64,000 bases of DNA, taken from Montifringilla adamsi. Taxonomy: Eukaryota; Chordata; Aves; Passeriformes; Passeridae. Location: positions 186,001-250,000 of the forward strand of contig JAGGNK010013003.1 in NCBI GenBank assembly GCA_017590115.1, given 5' to 3'. A model generated the notes under the pieces. That model was not told where the DNA came from and did not search any database. It saw only the letters and a list, made by a program, of their open reading frames with translations. The number at the start of each line of letters is the position of its first letter. Within the stretch, counting starts at the first letter, position 1. Position numbers and translations under genes: made by a program. This document shows positions 26,613 to 39,000 of this stretch, in pieces.

Positions 26613-29600
26613 TAAACAATTGTCTTCTGCATTTTTGTCAGCTTATCTTATCTCCTAAACAAATACCAAAGGGCTTTTTTTATTATATTTTTATCTCTTT
26701 TTTTTTTTATGGCCTGGTTGTCTTTATCGGTCCCTCTAAAAGACTCCCTCTGGGGTCAGGTTCTCCAAGCACCACCACACATCCACGTGGTGCCCACTGT
26801 GGTAACTGAGCTGCAACTGATGCTCAAGGCAAAGTCTGGCCTTTGGAGCACCCTGGGCAAGGCTTGTAAAGACATCGTCCCCTACAGCCTTCTACCTATA
26901 TATTTACCTGATTATTGCAGATACAACTTCACCCACCACCGTGCTACGGGGGTGCACCTGGGACTGGTTCTTGGCTGCAGGGAGCAGCTCCCTGCACCAC
27001 ACCCCCTGCCCATCAGCATCCTCTGAAGCACGACACTGCCACAGCCTCAGAGAAGGCTCTTTCCAAAATGAAGAGGTGGGGAGGGACATTGCTTAAGTGT
27101 CCCCAGAGCAAGCTGGAATAGCCTGCCCTGTGCTCGCAGGAGCGGGCAGGGCTGAAGGGATTTCAGAGGAAATGAGGTGGTTGCCATTTCAGATGGATGG
27201 ATATTTTGGATGAGAACAGGCAGGATATATATAAAGTGAAAAGTAACTTTAGGAGAAGAAACGAGCTGCTAACAGCAATGGAAAAGCTCTCCAGAAGACA
27301 CAGCAGCCTTATGTGTGCTGATAAGAGATACCGTTGAGTGGAACATCACATTCCTGGACCATTCATAGCTCTCCTTCCTACGAAAGCAACAAGCTCTGGG
27401 GGGTGATAACACAGGAATGTCAATGCAGAGCTAAAAAAACTAACCCTCATGTGTGCTGCTTTAAATATTCTCGGGTACTCAGGGCTTGTTCTGAAAGCAC
27501 CCTATTTGAAGTCTGAGAGAGGGTGATAACTCTGCTCACCAGCTGGGAGGAAGGCAGGCAGAGGCAAGGAGGCTTGAAATGCTGTGCTGGCCTTGCTGCA
27601 TATCAAATTGTTTCACCAGCAACAAAGAGAGAAGCAGTACAGGACAGAAAGAACAGAGTTACTCAAATGCTGGAGTTGCCAAAACAATAGCAAACACGTT
27701 GGGAGTTTAAAAAAGTGATTGTCCATGTCCCCAACCTCTCACTGCCAGCATCACAGACACAAGCTTGTATAGACCTCAGATCCAACAAGTGATGCCACTT
27801 CCTGCAAGGAATCATGAAATAAACAGTAACTTTTAAACTATTCAGCTGAATTTCCATCCTGTTGAACTCCAAGTTCTGTCCTGCACTAGGAAGGACCAGA
27901 AATTAAGTGGTTGTAGTGACAGAGGGAACACTTCAGTCCAACCCAACGTCCCAATCAAACCCAGTACTTGATCAAAACCTGTCAGCTCATCCTTGCAGTG
28001 CAAGAACTCCGTGTTTCCTTGATCCAGTCACCCAAAGACTCTTGAAGCTGTTATGGCAGCACAGAGAATACGTTGAGTACTGCTCACCCAAAGGCCCTGA
28101 CTCCCTTACTCTCAGAGCTTCACAGACTCCTTCAAAGGCCAAAAAAACAAAACAGGATTGAAAATTGTTGGTTTTCTTCCCTTCTCTATCTTTATGCTTT
28201 GAGCTATCATGGGAAGGTTTTCAGGGTGGGTTCCTGTGTGTCCAAGCTCCTAGCCCAACACATCCATGCCCTGATCTTAAGTGGCAAATGCCCATGCTAC
28301 AAGTGCAGTCACACAGGGGCCACATGTGCTACACACCTCTGAAAAAAATCAGTCCAAACAAGTCTCAGTTTTATCAGTTAGAAACTGATTCCCAAAACCT
28401 CTTCCCCAGATGCCTGAATACAATCCTTTGCCTGAACTCAGCTTTCCTTGCTCAACATCACCTACTACACCGGGAAGCAGAAAAACGATCACAGCTTTTT
28501 GCTCTTCATGGTGGCGGAAGATGTTCCAGAGAGGCCACTGCCACCTGGCTCCTCTGGTTAACCCCTGTTGTCAGGGCCACAGGATGCTGTCAGCAGGGCT
28601 CCTTCAGCACACCATGCAGGAAACTCAGGGCTGCTTCCAGCCAGAGCTGGCTCTGGAAATGAGTGCCTGTGCTCACTCTGCTGCAGGCACCAAGCTCTCC
28701 ATGCACCAGCCTGGTGAGAAAGGAAGTATCAGAAATCAAACAAAAAACTCCTCCCCCAGTTTCCAGGGCTGCACTGTCAGTGTACATGCACATGATCTGG
28801 CCAAATCCAGAACTGAGGCGTCTCAGCTTCTGTGGGGGTTAGGGCCAAAGGCTGGATTCAGCTCACACACTGAAGTCAAGGTGGGTTTGTGGATACAAGC
28901 TAGACTGGAACTTCAGTCTGGTGGTTTGATGGATGGAATAACTTAGCTTTGATTTAAAATGGAAAGACAAACAAAATAAAATGGTGCCATTCCTTTGCAA
29001 ATCTCAAGGTCTCTAGTAACCCTGCTGCAGTGAGCTGCTTTCTCCAGCTGACAGGGCACTAGAGATTGCTTCCAGCAGTTAGCTGGTCTTGTGGGGCATG
29101 AGAATTTCCTATCCTGTTGGATATTTGGTTCATCTCTCTTTCCTAGGGTTCCCTCTCCCTCCAAAGATTTTCCACAAGGGTGAAGCCAAAGCTTTAAACT
29201 TTGTGTGATATCAAACCAACTTCTCTGTACTCACTCACCTTACAAGCCCAGTTTGGATCCCAGTTTGGAGTTCTTTTTGGGTAGGGACTTCCTACCCCTG
29301 TTCACTCATCTGAAGCAGCTCCAGGCAGCCGAGTGTCTCACAGCCACCCACTCAGCCTGACAGAACAAGCACATTTCATCCCATTTTCAATGGGGTTTGC
29401 TGGATTTCCTCTGCTGCTAAAGCAAACCAAGTTCCCTCTCACCCAGGCAGAATTACTGCAATGTGGAAAAAAAAAAAACCAGGGGAGGCAGAGTGGACTT
29501 TCAGGTTTCTAGCAAGAAAGCACAGCAATGATGATGTAGTGCAGCACCCAGCCAAACACTGCCTGCTCCCTGTGGCCACCCCAGGACCTACTCTGTGGCT

Positions 29601-31030
29601 TCAGCCAGAGCCACCCCAAACTATCGTGATGGTTTCACCCCACCATCATCTATCCACACTCTGCCACCAGCTAAGATGACAGGTATCTCTCACCACCTCG
29701 ATTTTCTCCTGTTCATTAACTGCATCACTAGTTTCAGTCCCTGCCTGAAGTCACAGTGCGTTCTTAAGGGGGTACTGGGGAGGCGGGGGGGTCTGGCAGG
29801 CTGGGCAGACCCCACCCAATGCCTTACAGCTCACATCATTGCCTTGGTGTCACTAGTGGCAGAAAATGTGGAACCTACATTTGCCCTAATGCTTTCCCAG
29901 GCAGTGCAATCCCTTCTAATACATGTTTTGTTGCTCCTGGCTCACACCCCTGCAGGGGGTTTGCAGCAGTGACAGCATTATCCATATGGAAGTGTCACAT
30001 TTCAGCCTGCCAGTGGCACCCACCTCCTACTTCTTGGTGCCAGGGAAAGATCTGTAACAAAAGGCATGCTTGTCACCCATGGCCAGCACTCAGTGTCACC
30101 CAGGAGCTGCCCGAGCTGGGACCATCCAAGTACTGACACCACAGTTCCAATGAGCTGGAAAGGCCAAGCCCAGGAGTGACTGAACAATGGTGACCCAGAG
30201 TGTGGAAACAATGCCTCGAGTAATCCTGGGAGTGAACAACCCCAACCAGTTCTTCTCCTGCCTGACTCTGCAGAGAGGAAGGAGGCTTGAGTTCCCCCTA
30301 CACCTTTCTAGGCAGCAACACCTTTACTTCAGCTGAATTCAAGGAGGCCAGTTAGACCACAGAGCAGGATGAGACCATGTCTTCACCACACAACTTCATG
30401 CAGCAAAGCAGCCTTCAAATACTAACTCAGATGTTTTGTCCCCAGTCCAGAAGGAAACCAGATGCCAACATCTTCAGATTCCATGATAAACTCCTTTACC
30501 ATCTGGCCTCCTCTTCTGAAGACTTCAGAGAAGGACTGAAATAATTGGATGGTTTTCTGAAGTGTCCTGGTTGCAGTTCTCCTGGTAATGGTAACGGTTT
30601 AGTGGCCTCAAAGGGTACAAATACACCTTGAGCAGCTCTCCCAAGTAATTTCTTTAGGTAGTGAATGGTAGTCTTTGTGGTTTTTTTCTGTTGCAGCTTC
30701 AGATGACATCTGAATTAGCAACTAAAAATTAAGAAGAATGGAAGAGGATTTCTAGTAGCTGGGGTGCCACTTACACTAGGAACACAGCTGAGCTGGCTGA
30801 CTGACAGGCAAATTATTGCAGAATTAATTTTGGTGTTCCATCTCTGTTCTGTGCTGTGACAGCAACCTTTCAGAAGGTGGAGTCAAGCTTTGACACACAA
30901 AGTCCATCGCCACTCGGACAACTCTCAAAGGGCAATAAAAACCTTGATCCAAAAATATCCTTCATAATCTTTAGGAACAAAAGGAAAATCAGTCTTCAAA
31001 AGGTGGGGTGTTTTTTAGATTTTGGTTTTG

Positions 31031-31060
31031 TTGGTTGTGGTGGTGGGGGTGGGGTGGGGT
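31031..31060 (+). repeat. G/T-rich tract with G-quadruplex potential
   Basis: The tract reads TTGGTTGTGGTGGTGGGGGT then GGGGTGGGGT. It contains three runs of four or five G and several GG steps separated by single T. Confidence 0.7.
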
Positions 31061-31867
31061 TGTAACAAGGTACAATACAGAAAAGCAAGGGGATATTTCA
31101 GAGCCTCATTTCCTGTTACTCATATACTGTAAACTGTCTTCAGCACAAAGGGCTGAATATTCCCAAAAGCTAAATGAAAAAAATAATTCTTCCATGATTC
31201 CATATTAATCCTTTGTATTTTATATCTAAATCTACATTCTCCTCGGATAGACAGACTCCGTACCTGCACACAGGTTTACCTTCACACATCCACACTGCAG
31301 CCTATCCAGTTACCATTTAGAGCAACACGTTGTACTTCCAGCTCGGCAGAAAACCCAGCTGCAGAGGCAGGATTTTCTCCAGATGTGCTGTGCTGACCTG
31401 ACCAGGACAGGGGGTGCAGGGAATTGTTGCAGTCCAAATTGCCACTGCAGTGCCAAGCCTGAGCTTCACCCCAGGCTGCAATCGGGGATCCCTAACCAGC
31501 CTGGTTCCTGGCCAAAGGCGCCCCTTTCACACTTTTCTTTGCAGATATTTCTGGGCAGTGATTGTTGCCTATTCAGGTAAAGGTTTCCAATGAATTCTTT
31601 TCAGGCCACTCCTTTTTCCTTACTTAATCCCTGGTTTTCCTTCTCACTTACTTCAGAGCCCATCCCTGCTGCTGGGCCCGAGAAACCCTCAGGGAGCACA
31701 GAAGCATTAGGACATTTCCCCTTTCCAGCTCATGAGCACTCAGAAGCAGAAAACACTGCCAGGCAGCGCCTCTGCAGAGCCCCATCCCTCTTCCCCCAGC
31801 ACCCCCAGCCTGGAGAAGGCAGCTGGCTGAGCTGCCACTTCCCTCTCTCCCAGCCCAAGTGACCTTA

Positions 31868-31945
31868 GTGTGAAGAAATGTTTTCCTGGTATTCAACATA
31901 CATTTCCCCTCGCCCAGTTTATCCCATTGTTTTTACTTAACCCTT
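31868..31945 (-). mobile_element. Probable short degraded CR1 fragment
   Basis: Read on the plus strand, GTGAAGAAATGTTTTCCTGG, ATTCAACATACATTTCCCCT and CCAGTTTATCCCATTG resemble the antisense of the CR1 3' section, which in other copies here reads like GGTGAAGAAGTTTTCTCTAA followed by CATTTCCTCCTGTC. Only about 80 bases are recognisable and no CR1 3' terminus is present. Confidence 0.45.
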
Positions 31946-33279
31946 CCTCAGCAGCCTCATCACCCTGAGAAGCTCTGACTGTATTTAGCTGCCGTACACA
32001 TTTCTGATATGATTTTGGGTAATCATAACCAGTAATTCAGGTCAGCAACATATGTGGCCCCCCAAAAGACAGGCATGTGTTCCTAAGCCATTCACGTGTC
32101 CCTCAGGTCTCGGATTACCCAGTGACTTTTTGTTGGAAATCATCAACAAGAAATGTAACATCAGTGGATCAAACCTAGTGAGTGAGCCACTTGCCCACAA
32201 GGAACATCCCCTTGGAGCTTTCTGCAGGATTTCTTTCTGCTTGGTTTGTTTGCCCCACACCTGCTCCTTCTCACATGCCGTATTCCCCACTGGAGGTGTA
32301 CACAAAAAGACACCAGCACAGCTTCTGTGTCAGACACAGGAGCTGAGAAGGGGACAGTAGAAGCAGAAGAGTTGTGTTTGGAGCTTGCAGTTCCAAGGTG
32401 GATCCCTGAACACCCTTCTCCTGGGAATAGAGGTTATTGCAGCTGGTGTGGGGCAGTCCCTCTGAAGCCACAGACACAAAAAGCATGGTTGTAACCCTTT
32501 AAAGACACAGAATAATCCTTTTAAGATGTAATTTATCTGAAGAGTATTAACAGAGAAGGTACTGGGATGTTACAAAGCACCTTCATGCTGTGTCTGACTA
32601 CTGCAACCTGCAAAATCAGAACTTGTTAATAGCAAACTTCCTGAAAATCAGTTTGAGCTTTCTCATGTTTTCTGTGACTTTCCATTACTCCCTCCAAGTA
32701 CAAAACATTTCCTTAAAAATCCCCGAGATGCATGATTAACAGAGGAATGTTACAGAATGTCTTCTGTGGAAACCACTCAAGTACAGGAGCATCACTTTGT
32801 AAAGGCCAGAAGTCCCTCTGCCTTGTGATCCTTTTTAACTCTTTAATGCTTGTCACACTCTCCAGAGAGCACCTCAGGTCCATGCCCTAATGCGAGGTAT
32901 TACTTTTACACTGCCAGATCTCCCCAGGTTTCCTTCCCAGTGAAGGAATTCTGCCTTTCAGCCATTGGAACTTCAGCCCCAGGAACTTTCTCCTTGGTCC
33001 CAACACTTCTCTTCACCACCGAATCAACCACAAGTAGAGCATTTCTCCAGCAAAACACGGTCCAAATGTGGCCAAAGTTTTCACCTTTGCACAAACTTGT
33101 GGATTAATTAGCAGATTTTCAGGACTTGAGGATGCTCAAAGCATGGTTAAAGGGTTAATGCCGAGACTGTTTTCAGACAGTGAAAGGTCTGGCTACAACT
33201 TCCCTTTGTTTCCTTCTCCCTCCTCCCTTTCCACCTTCCCTCCTGCAGCTTCTTTTATGGATAAGTCTTTGCTGTGGCT

Positions 33280-33298
33280 AAAAAAAAAAAAAAAAAAA
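33280..33298 (+). repeat. Poly(A)19
   Basis: Nineteen A follow GTGGCT. No SINE or retrocopy is recognisable upstream. Confidence 0.96.
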
Positions 33299-34827
33299 GC
33301 CTCTTGAGGGCCTTGTTTTCCCCCGATTGCTTGGGGCCATCAGAGAATCAGAGATCCAGTCAGAGGGTGGCTTTTGTAATAAGGAAAGCTTCTTCCAGGC
33401 AGAGGAAGACACTGCCTGGGGCGTCTATACTCACAGCCTTTCTATTTCTGGCTCTCCCTTTTCACAGGGCTTTGTTTGCTAAACCCTGCTGTCCCCCACG
33501 GGACATTAGGGAGCATACTCAGCCCAGAAAAAGAACAAACAGAAAAGCCCCCAACTCTGGCACAGCCCACCCCAGAGATAAGGGGCTTTACATCTTACCT
33601 CTCTGCCTTTTCTACTTCCAGGAGACTAATTAACAGGAATGCCTTAACGGCTTAAATCCTGCCTTATGGATTTCAATTTGCCTCTTGAGGTAGAAAGTAA
33701 AAAGTAATCCTATTTTCAATACAGACAGGGGTAGACTGTGCAGACACCGAGCCCAAAGCAATGCGAGAAAGGTCACTGCAATAATGCGATGCTCAGAAAG
33801 CCCCAAGCAGCTCTGGGGAGCTGGCATCAGATGTTAAGGCAAACCTAAGGGCCCCAACTCTCCCTCTGATCGCTGACAGAAGGATTTCAGCCCATGGCAT
33901 CGGCTCACAGCCCTCCCAACCCCAGCGAGAGATGCAACTGCTGCCTCCACCAGATTTTCAGGCAATGCTTAAAGTTCCTTGTCAAGGTGCCTAAAACCCA
34001 TAGGATGGATAAAGCATGGCAGTTTCTCAAGATCTGCACAGGAAATGCAGGGAAATTCCCTCTTCTTCCTGAACCTTTTTCCCAAAAGTTTTCATCAGTC
34101 TTCCTGCAGAAGCTCTGTTTAGTCCAGTCTCATCAGTGAAGCACACAGTTAACTGCTCTCCCATCTTCAGAGGGCTCCAAAGCTCCCTCCTGGAGATTTT
34201 CCATCAGTGGTTGTTTTGAACATGTTTTTCTGCTGTCTCTTGAAGCAAGCCAGTGTTCAAGCATGGCCTGTCTGACACCTATCCCGAGGTCAATCCAATT
34301 ATTTCACTCCTTGCCCTGAGTGCTGAGGCAGTCACAGCTTGCACCAACCAGCATTTCCACCACCTCCAGCCGAGTGCAGCCTGACTTGGGAAGTTTGCAC
34401 TTTGTCACTGTTGATGCCTGCAAAGTCACCAAAAGCATATGCCACCTCCCTAGCTCTCTCCTAAACAGCAAATGCTTTTTAAACCTCTCCCTTCCTGAAT
34501 TTCATACAACTGGTCATTCAGCCAGAAACTCTCCAATCTTGAATGCCCATTTCTCCAGGGTCTGACACAGCCACATTTTGATATGGTATTGATAACAAGT
34601 GTGTAATGGTTTGTATCTACATGTGAAGCCACCCTTTTCCCAGGAAGGGATGGCCAGGGAGTTGGCTGTAATCTTGGATGGCTCTCCAGGCTCCCAGCTA
34701 CCACCACCAAGGACTGATCTGACCACAGGAATGCACTCTCACTCACTTCTTGTCTTGCCAGTCAATGCTTTTTGATATCCAGCCCATCTCTTCAGCTCTT
34801 CTGAGTTGAGCACACACATTTTCTCAC

Positions 34828-34968
34828 CTGCCACCAAGCAGATGAGAAGATTTGTGTGCCCAAGGCACAAGTGCACACCAGTATCAGCTGGTCGAATTGC
34901 AGCCTGGTCGCTTCCAGCAGGACAACAACAGTCTTGCCAAAACCAGCTCTTGGTCCCCCAAGCACTTG
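34828..34968 (-). other. Exon-like open segment with P-loop-like peptide (tentative)
   Basis: On the minus strand, TTTGTGCTGCAG (acceptor-like) is followed by 141 bases of open frame and then GTGAGAA (consensus donor). The 47 codons begin QVLGGPRAGFGKTVVVLLEA and include FDQLILVC. The GGPRAGFGKT stretch resembles a nucleotide-binding P-loop but has one residue too many for a standard GxxxxGKT. The length is a multiple of three (phase 0-0). No partner exons were identified, so it may be a relic of a duplicated or retired gene, or chance. I do not assign a function. Confidence 0.2.
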
Positions 34969-35690
34969 CTGCAGCACAAACAGGATTTCTCAGAGAGGAA
35001 TCAAGTCCTTTTAATTTGACAGAAACCACTGAGAAGCTCTGCCAGAGCAACAATATTCCCCCACTGCTGGCCGGGATGAGCACTGAGAACCCAGAGGTGA
35101 AGGACTTCCATAGCCCATTACCCAGCCTCCCGAGCCATGCAGTTCCCAGCTGCCACACAGAAGCTCAGTCCCTGCTCTCTTTCTCCTTCACTCTCAGCTT
35201 GCAAACAGAGTGTGAAAACACATTTCCTCATCTTCAAATATTTTTTTTTATTTATTTCCTTCTCAGCATATCTGCCCCTAGCTTATCACCTGGAGGCGCA
35301 GGGAAGAAGACACTCAGCATTTCACAAGATGTCATGTTTAACCTTGTGCATGATAGAAGCTGGAAACATGAATTATCAGTAGCACTGGGGCATGAATAAG
35401 AAGTGTTGTAACTTGGAAACTTCAGACACAGCCTCAGGAAGAAGCACTGATGTGTTCTTTTATCTCAGTCTAACTCCCAGAGGGTCACTGTCTTACAAAC
35501 TGTTTGTAAAACCCAGAGACACTTTCAGTCTCACACAAGTTACAAGTTCAGCCCCTTCTCCACCAGTTAAAATAACAATCAGAGATGGTTACTAGAAATG
35601 TCAGAAAATCTTCTCCCTATTTTGAAACTTTGCAATCTTGGTGACCTTACACAGGAAAGGGAAGCCTGGCAAGTCCTAAGTGCCAAGGCA

Positions 35691-36048
35691 GAAAATCATA
35701 AAATCATCTAGGTTAGAAAAGCCTTTCAAATGATCCAGCCCATGAACTGCCAAGTCCACCACCAAGCCATGTCCCTAAGTGCCACATCTACACATCTTTT
35801 AAATGCCTCCAGGGATGGTGACTGACCACTTTTCTGGGCAGCCTGTGCAGGGCTTGACAACCCTTTTGGTGAAGAAGTTTTCTCTAATATCCATCTAAAG
35901 CTCCTCTGATGCAACCTGAGATCATTTCCTCCTGTCATACTGCTTGTTACCTAGACACACTCCAGCACCTCAATGTATTTCTTGGGGTGAGGGGCCCAAA
36001 AACAGAATTTGAGGAGTGGCCTGACATCCTTTCTCTACCAGCAGCACA
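35691..36048 (-). mobile_element. CR1 LINE 3' fragment with internal deletion
   Basis: The plus strand starts with the antisense CR1 3' terminus (AAATCATAAAATCATCTAGG, then AAGCCTTTCAAATGATCCAG). It continues through GGGATGGTGACTGACCACTT, GGTGAAGAAGTTTTC and GATCATTTCCTCCTGTC. At about 35950 it jumps to a more 5' CR1 part (CACACTCCAGCACCTCAATG, then GTGAGGGGCCCAAAAACAG). The intervening CR1 stretch is missing, so there is an internal deletion. It is non-coding and well decayed. Confidence 0.88.
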
Positions 36049-39000
36049 GCAGCATCTTTTAGGTGTTTCCACCAATACCAGCATGATTTGCAGATGAAAG
36101 CAGCACATTATCATCACTACTGCACTTTCTGGAGGGTGGCAAGGCTGAGATTAAAGAATAGCACAGAAAATGGTCAGGGAAATAAAGCAAAGTTTTGTCT
36201 GCTGTAACCAACTCGGGTCAGGATATCCCCATTGTCAGTGAAAGCCCCTAGAACCAGGTCTTCAAAGGGCTGCCTGGAAGCATCCAAGATGCCAGGCTGG
36301 GGCTTACCAAAGCTAGTTTCTTCCTCCATGAGAAATTACCCATTTTCACTTACATTTAGCTGCTCAGGACAAACTCCAGGAAACACCAGCTAAAAATGTG
36401 CTAAAACATGTCAACAGCACAAAGGGAGGAACAGCTTTGCCTGTCCCCAGCTCTCTGAACTCTTCCCCCAACCTGGCAAAGCCTAAATCCATACAGAGAC
36501 TGATGGAGAGACTCTGTTTGGGCAGAGGCATGAAGTGCTGTGCTGTCAGCTAAGGACATGACTACAACTCCAGAGTCCATTCACACACCCAGAGCCTGGA
36601 TGTTCATCAGTCTTCAGGAAAACTTTGAGGTTTGATGGGTTCCTGAGCTAGGAAGTCAACCTATATATTGTCCAGGAAGGCATCACTGCATCCCTCTTCA
36701 CCCAGAGGGGAAACACATCCATGCACACTGGAACACCTCTTTTGCAATTGTCTTTTCTAAGCATCTCTACTGAGACCCTTCCCAGCCCAAACACTTTATT
36801 AGAAAGTCAACACCAAAGATTTATCTCTGGCCACAACATGGTTCCTGCCTTTACAGCAGAGGCCAGTGCTGCAGGTACCTCACTTCCAGCAAAAAGATAT
36901 TTATCACAGCACAAAGACTGGGAGATGGCACTTACTGCAAAGAGCTCAGTCTAACAGGCACAGCTCCATGATCCTCATTCACATAGGAAGCCAGGGGGAC
37001 AACAGGGAAGGCCATGGCTGTCCTCAACACCACCCTGCTGCTCCACCCCACTTCTGTGCCTGCGCAGCACCACTGACCCACGGTGTGTTGTCTCTGCACC
37101 ACGGAGCAACACGTGCCCAGTGAAAATTAATCTTCTGCCATCAAAAAGCCAGCACTGCCACATGACTCCTGGGCTGCAGGAGACAGAACAGCAGGTCCCA
37201 GTGACTGGAGCCTCATTGAAATGCTGCATGCCCACTCTCAGGAGCTGAAAACACACCAAGGATGAAGGACGAGCAGAGGGAGCAAGGGGATTACTCGGGA
37301 TGCTTAGGGCAGTTTAAAGCAAGCAGGCATGAAAGTTTTGCTTTAGTAGAGGTCCTGAAGTCTGGCTGACACATCCAAACTCTCCACCTGGTGTGCATCC
37401 CCACTTGGATCAACACCCTCACAGGGTACTTCCTGATGGTCTATTGATTTCAACAGATGCCCCAGTAGATGTGTTAGAGAGGGAACAACACCCCAGTAGC
37501 AACTGCAAGTTCACGTGCTAACACCCCACTGGTTGGTGCAAAAGGGAAAATGAGTTTGGAGAGGGTAAGTTATTAACAGGTCAAGGGGATATTTGCAATT
37601 CTGGCAACAAGCAACCTACCTCAGAGCTGGAGTAACAGGAATAGGCACAGCACAGCCTCTCCTGTGATCTGACCTCAAAACCAGGGTCACCTCCTTTTGT
37701 CCACCTTCCCAAGGCTCCTGCCACTCTCCTGACATATCTCCATCCTTGTAGGAAACATCACATGCCAGGCCCAGCCGTGCCAGGGCAAGGCACATCCCAA
37801 AATCCACCTGCCTGCCAGTTCCAGGTAGGGGACACCCTCCTGGTGACATGAGCCAGTCAAAGCACTGGTCCTGGGGGACACAGTGTGGGGCAGAGCAGCT
37901 GGGCCACATGAGAGGGGGGTGGCAGGCAGCATCCCCTGGGAGCAGCCTCTGCCCAGGAGCAGAGCAAGGACTGAATTTCTATTCTGGGGCTCTCTGTGCT
38001 TCCTCTTTGGTGTGACAGCCTCAAAGGTGAGTTAGTATTTATAAGGCTCCACTCACAGCATCCTTTTATTCCCATGAAGACAAGAGGCTGCAGGGGAGAG
38101 GGGGAGAGAAGAAGAGAGAGCAAAGCACCTCAGCAGGCTGCCCCAGCCGTGGCTCCCTGGCAGCAATGGCACTTTGCAGGGAGGCAAAGCAAACAGCACA
38201 GTGGTGTCACTGATTTCCCACCTCCTGCCACGGAGTAGCACAGAGAGGGCAGTCAGATGCTGGGAGCACAGCTTTCCCCTCCCCAGGTGTCTTCTGATAG
38301 TGGAAAAGGCAAAAAGGACAGGGGAATATTTTTTCCCTCTAGCAATCCATAAGACTGCATCTATAAACACACTCCAAAGTCTTTGTAGACCCAAAGACAG
38401 GAGCTTTAAAGGCTTTTGAGTGATGTCAGCTCCTCAGCTGGTCCAAAGCCATCCCTCCTCCAGAGCCATTCTGTTTTCTGATGCGCACAGATCAATGTCA
38501 TGCCACAAAGAGGCCCAGTGCCTTCTGCAGGGGCAAGGAGAGGAGCCTCCTGCAAAGGGAGGGGACAACAGCAGGGCCAGGAAGAGGCAGAAAACTCCAT
38601 CAGCCCTCCCTACCCAGGCCACACACAGCAGGGGTGATGGACAGCAAAGCAGAATCAGGAGAGAGAAGAAAGATTTTGGAGAGTAAAGGGGAGTACAAGA
38701 CAGGAGGGTGAAGCAGATGTGGCAAATGGAAACTAGAAATAGCTCCTGTGCACACAGGAGCCCTCAGTAAGAAGCAGCACAGCATGAATAAAAAGCTATT
38801 TTGGGGCTTACCTCAGGATGTTGCTCTTCAGTGTTGCACAGCACCTCTACTAAACAAAAAATGGGAAGCCATTTTGCTCTTGACAAGAGGAATGGGCAGA
38901 GACAAAAGAGAGGTGCACCAGAAAAAGATCCTGCATCAATAGGAAGCCACAGCTGAAGACAAAAACCTTTTATAGGTGAGACGGCCAGCTTAAGAGACTT

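Larger units (their letters stand above)
8271..31867. other. Intergenic DNA, no gene seen; candidate regulatory segments
   Basis: About 23.6 kb without a recognisable exon or transposon. A 277-codon minus frame at 17927-18760 is the longest and matches no known family. Segments that stand out by retained CpG or clustered TAAT/AP-1/MEF2-type motifs are listed separately (11.09, 15.47, 20.13, 21.38 and 25.74 kb). The remainder shows only short microsatellites and homopolymers. Confidence 0.65.

Noticed and set aside
28165..28946. Two overlapping plus-strand frames of 165 and 178 codons
   Set aside because: They are different frames of the same DNA with no known motif; chance frames.
33240..33300. 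Poly(A) at 33280 as the tail of a processed retrocopy
   Set aside because: The sequence upstream has no recognisable coding or RNA-gene similarity and no target-site duplication was seen.
34806..35399. 197-codon plus-strand frame
   Set aside because: It resembles nothing known; the opposite strand carries the more exon-like signal.
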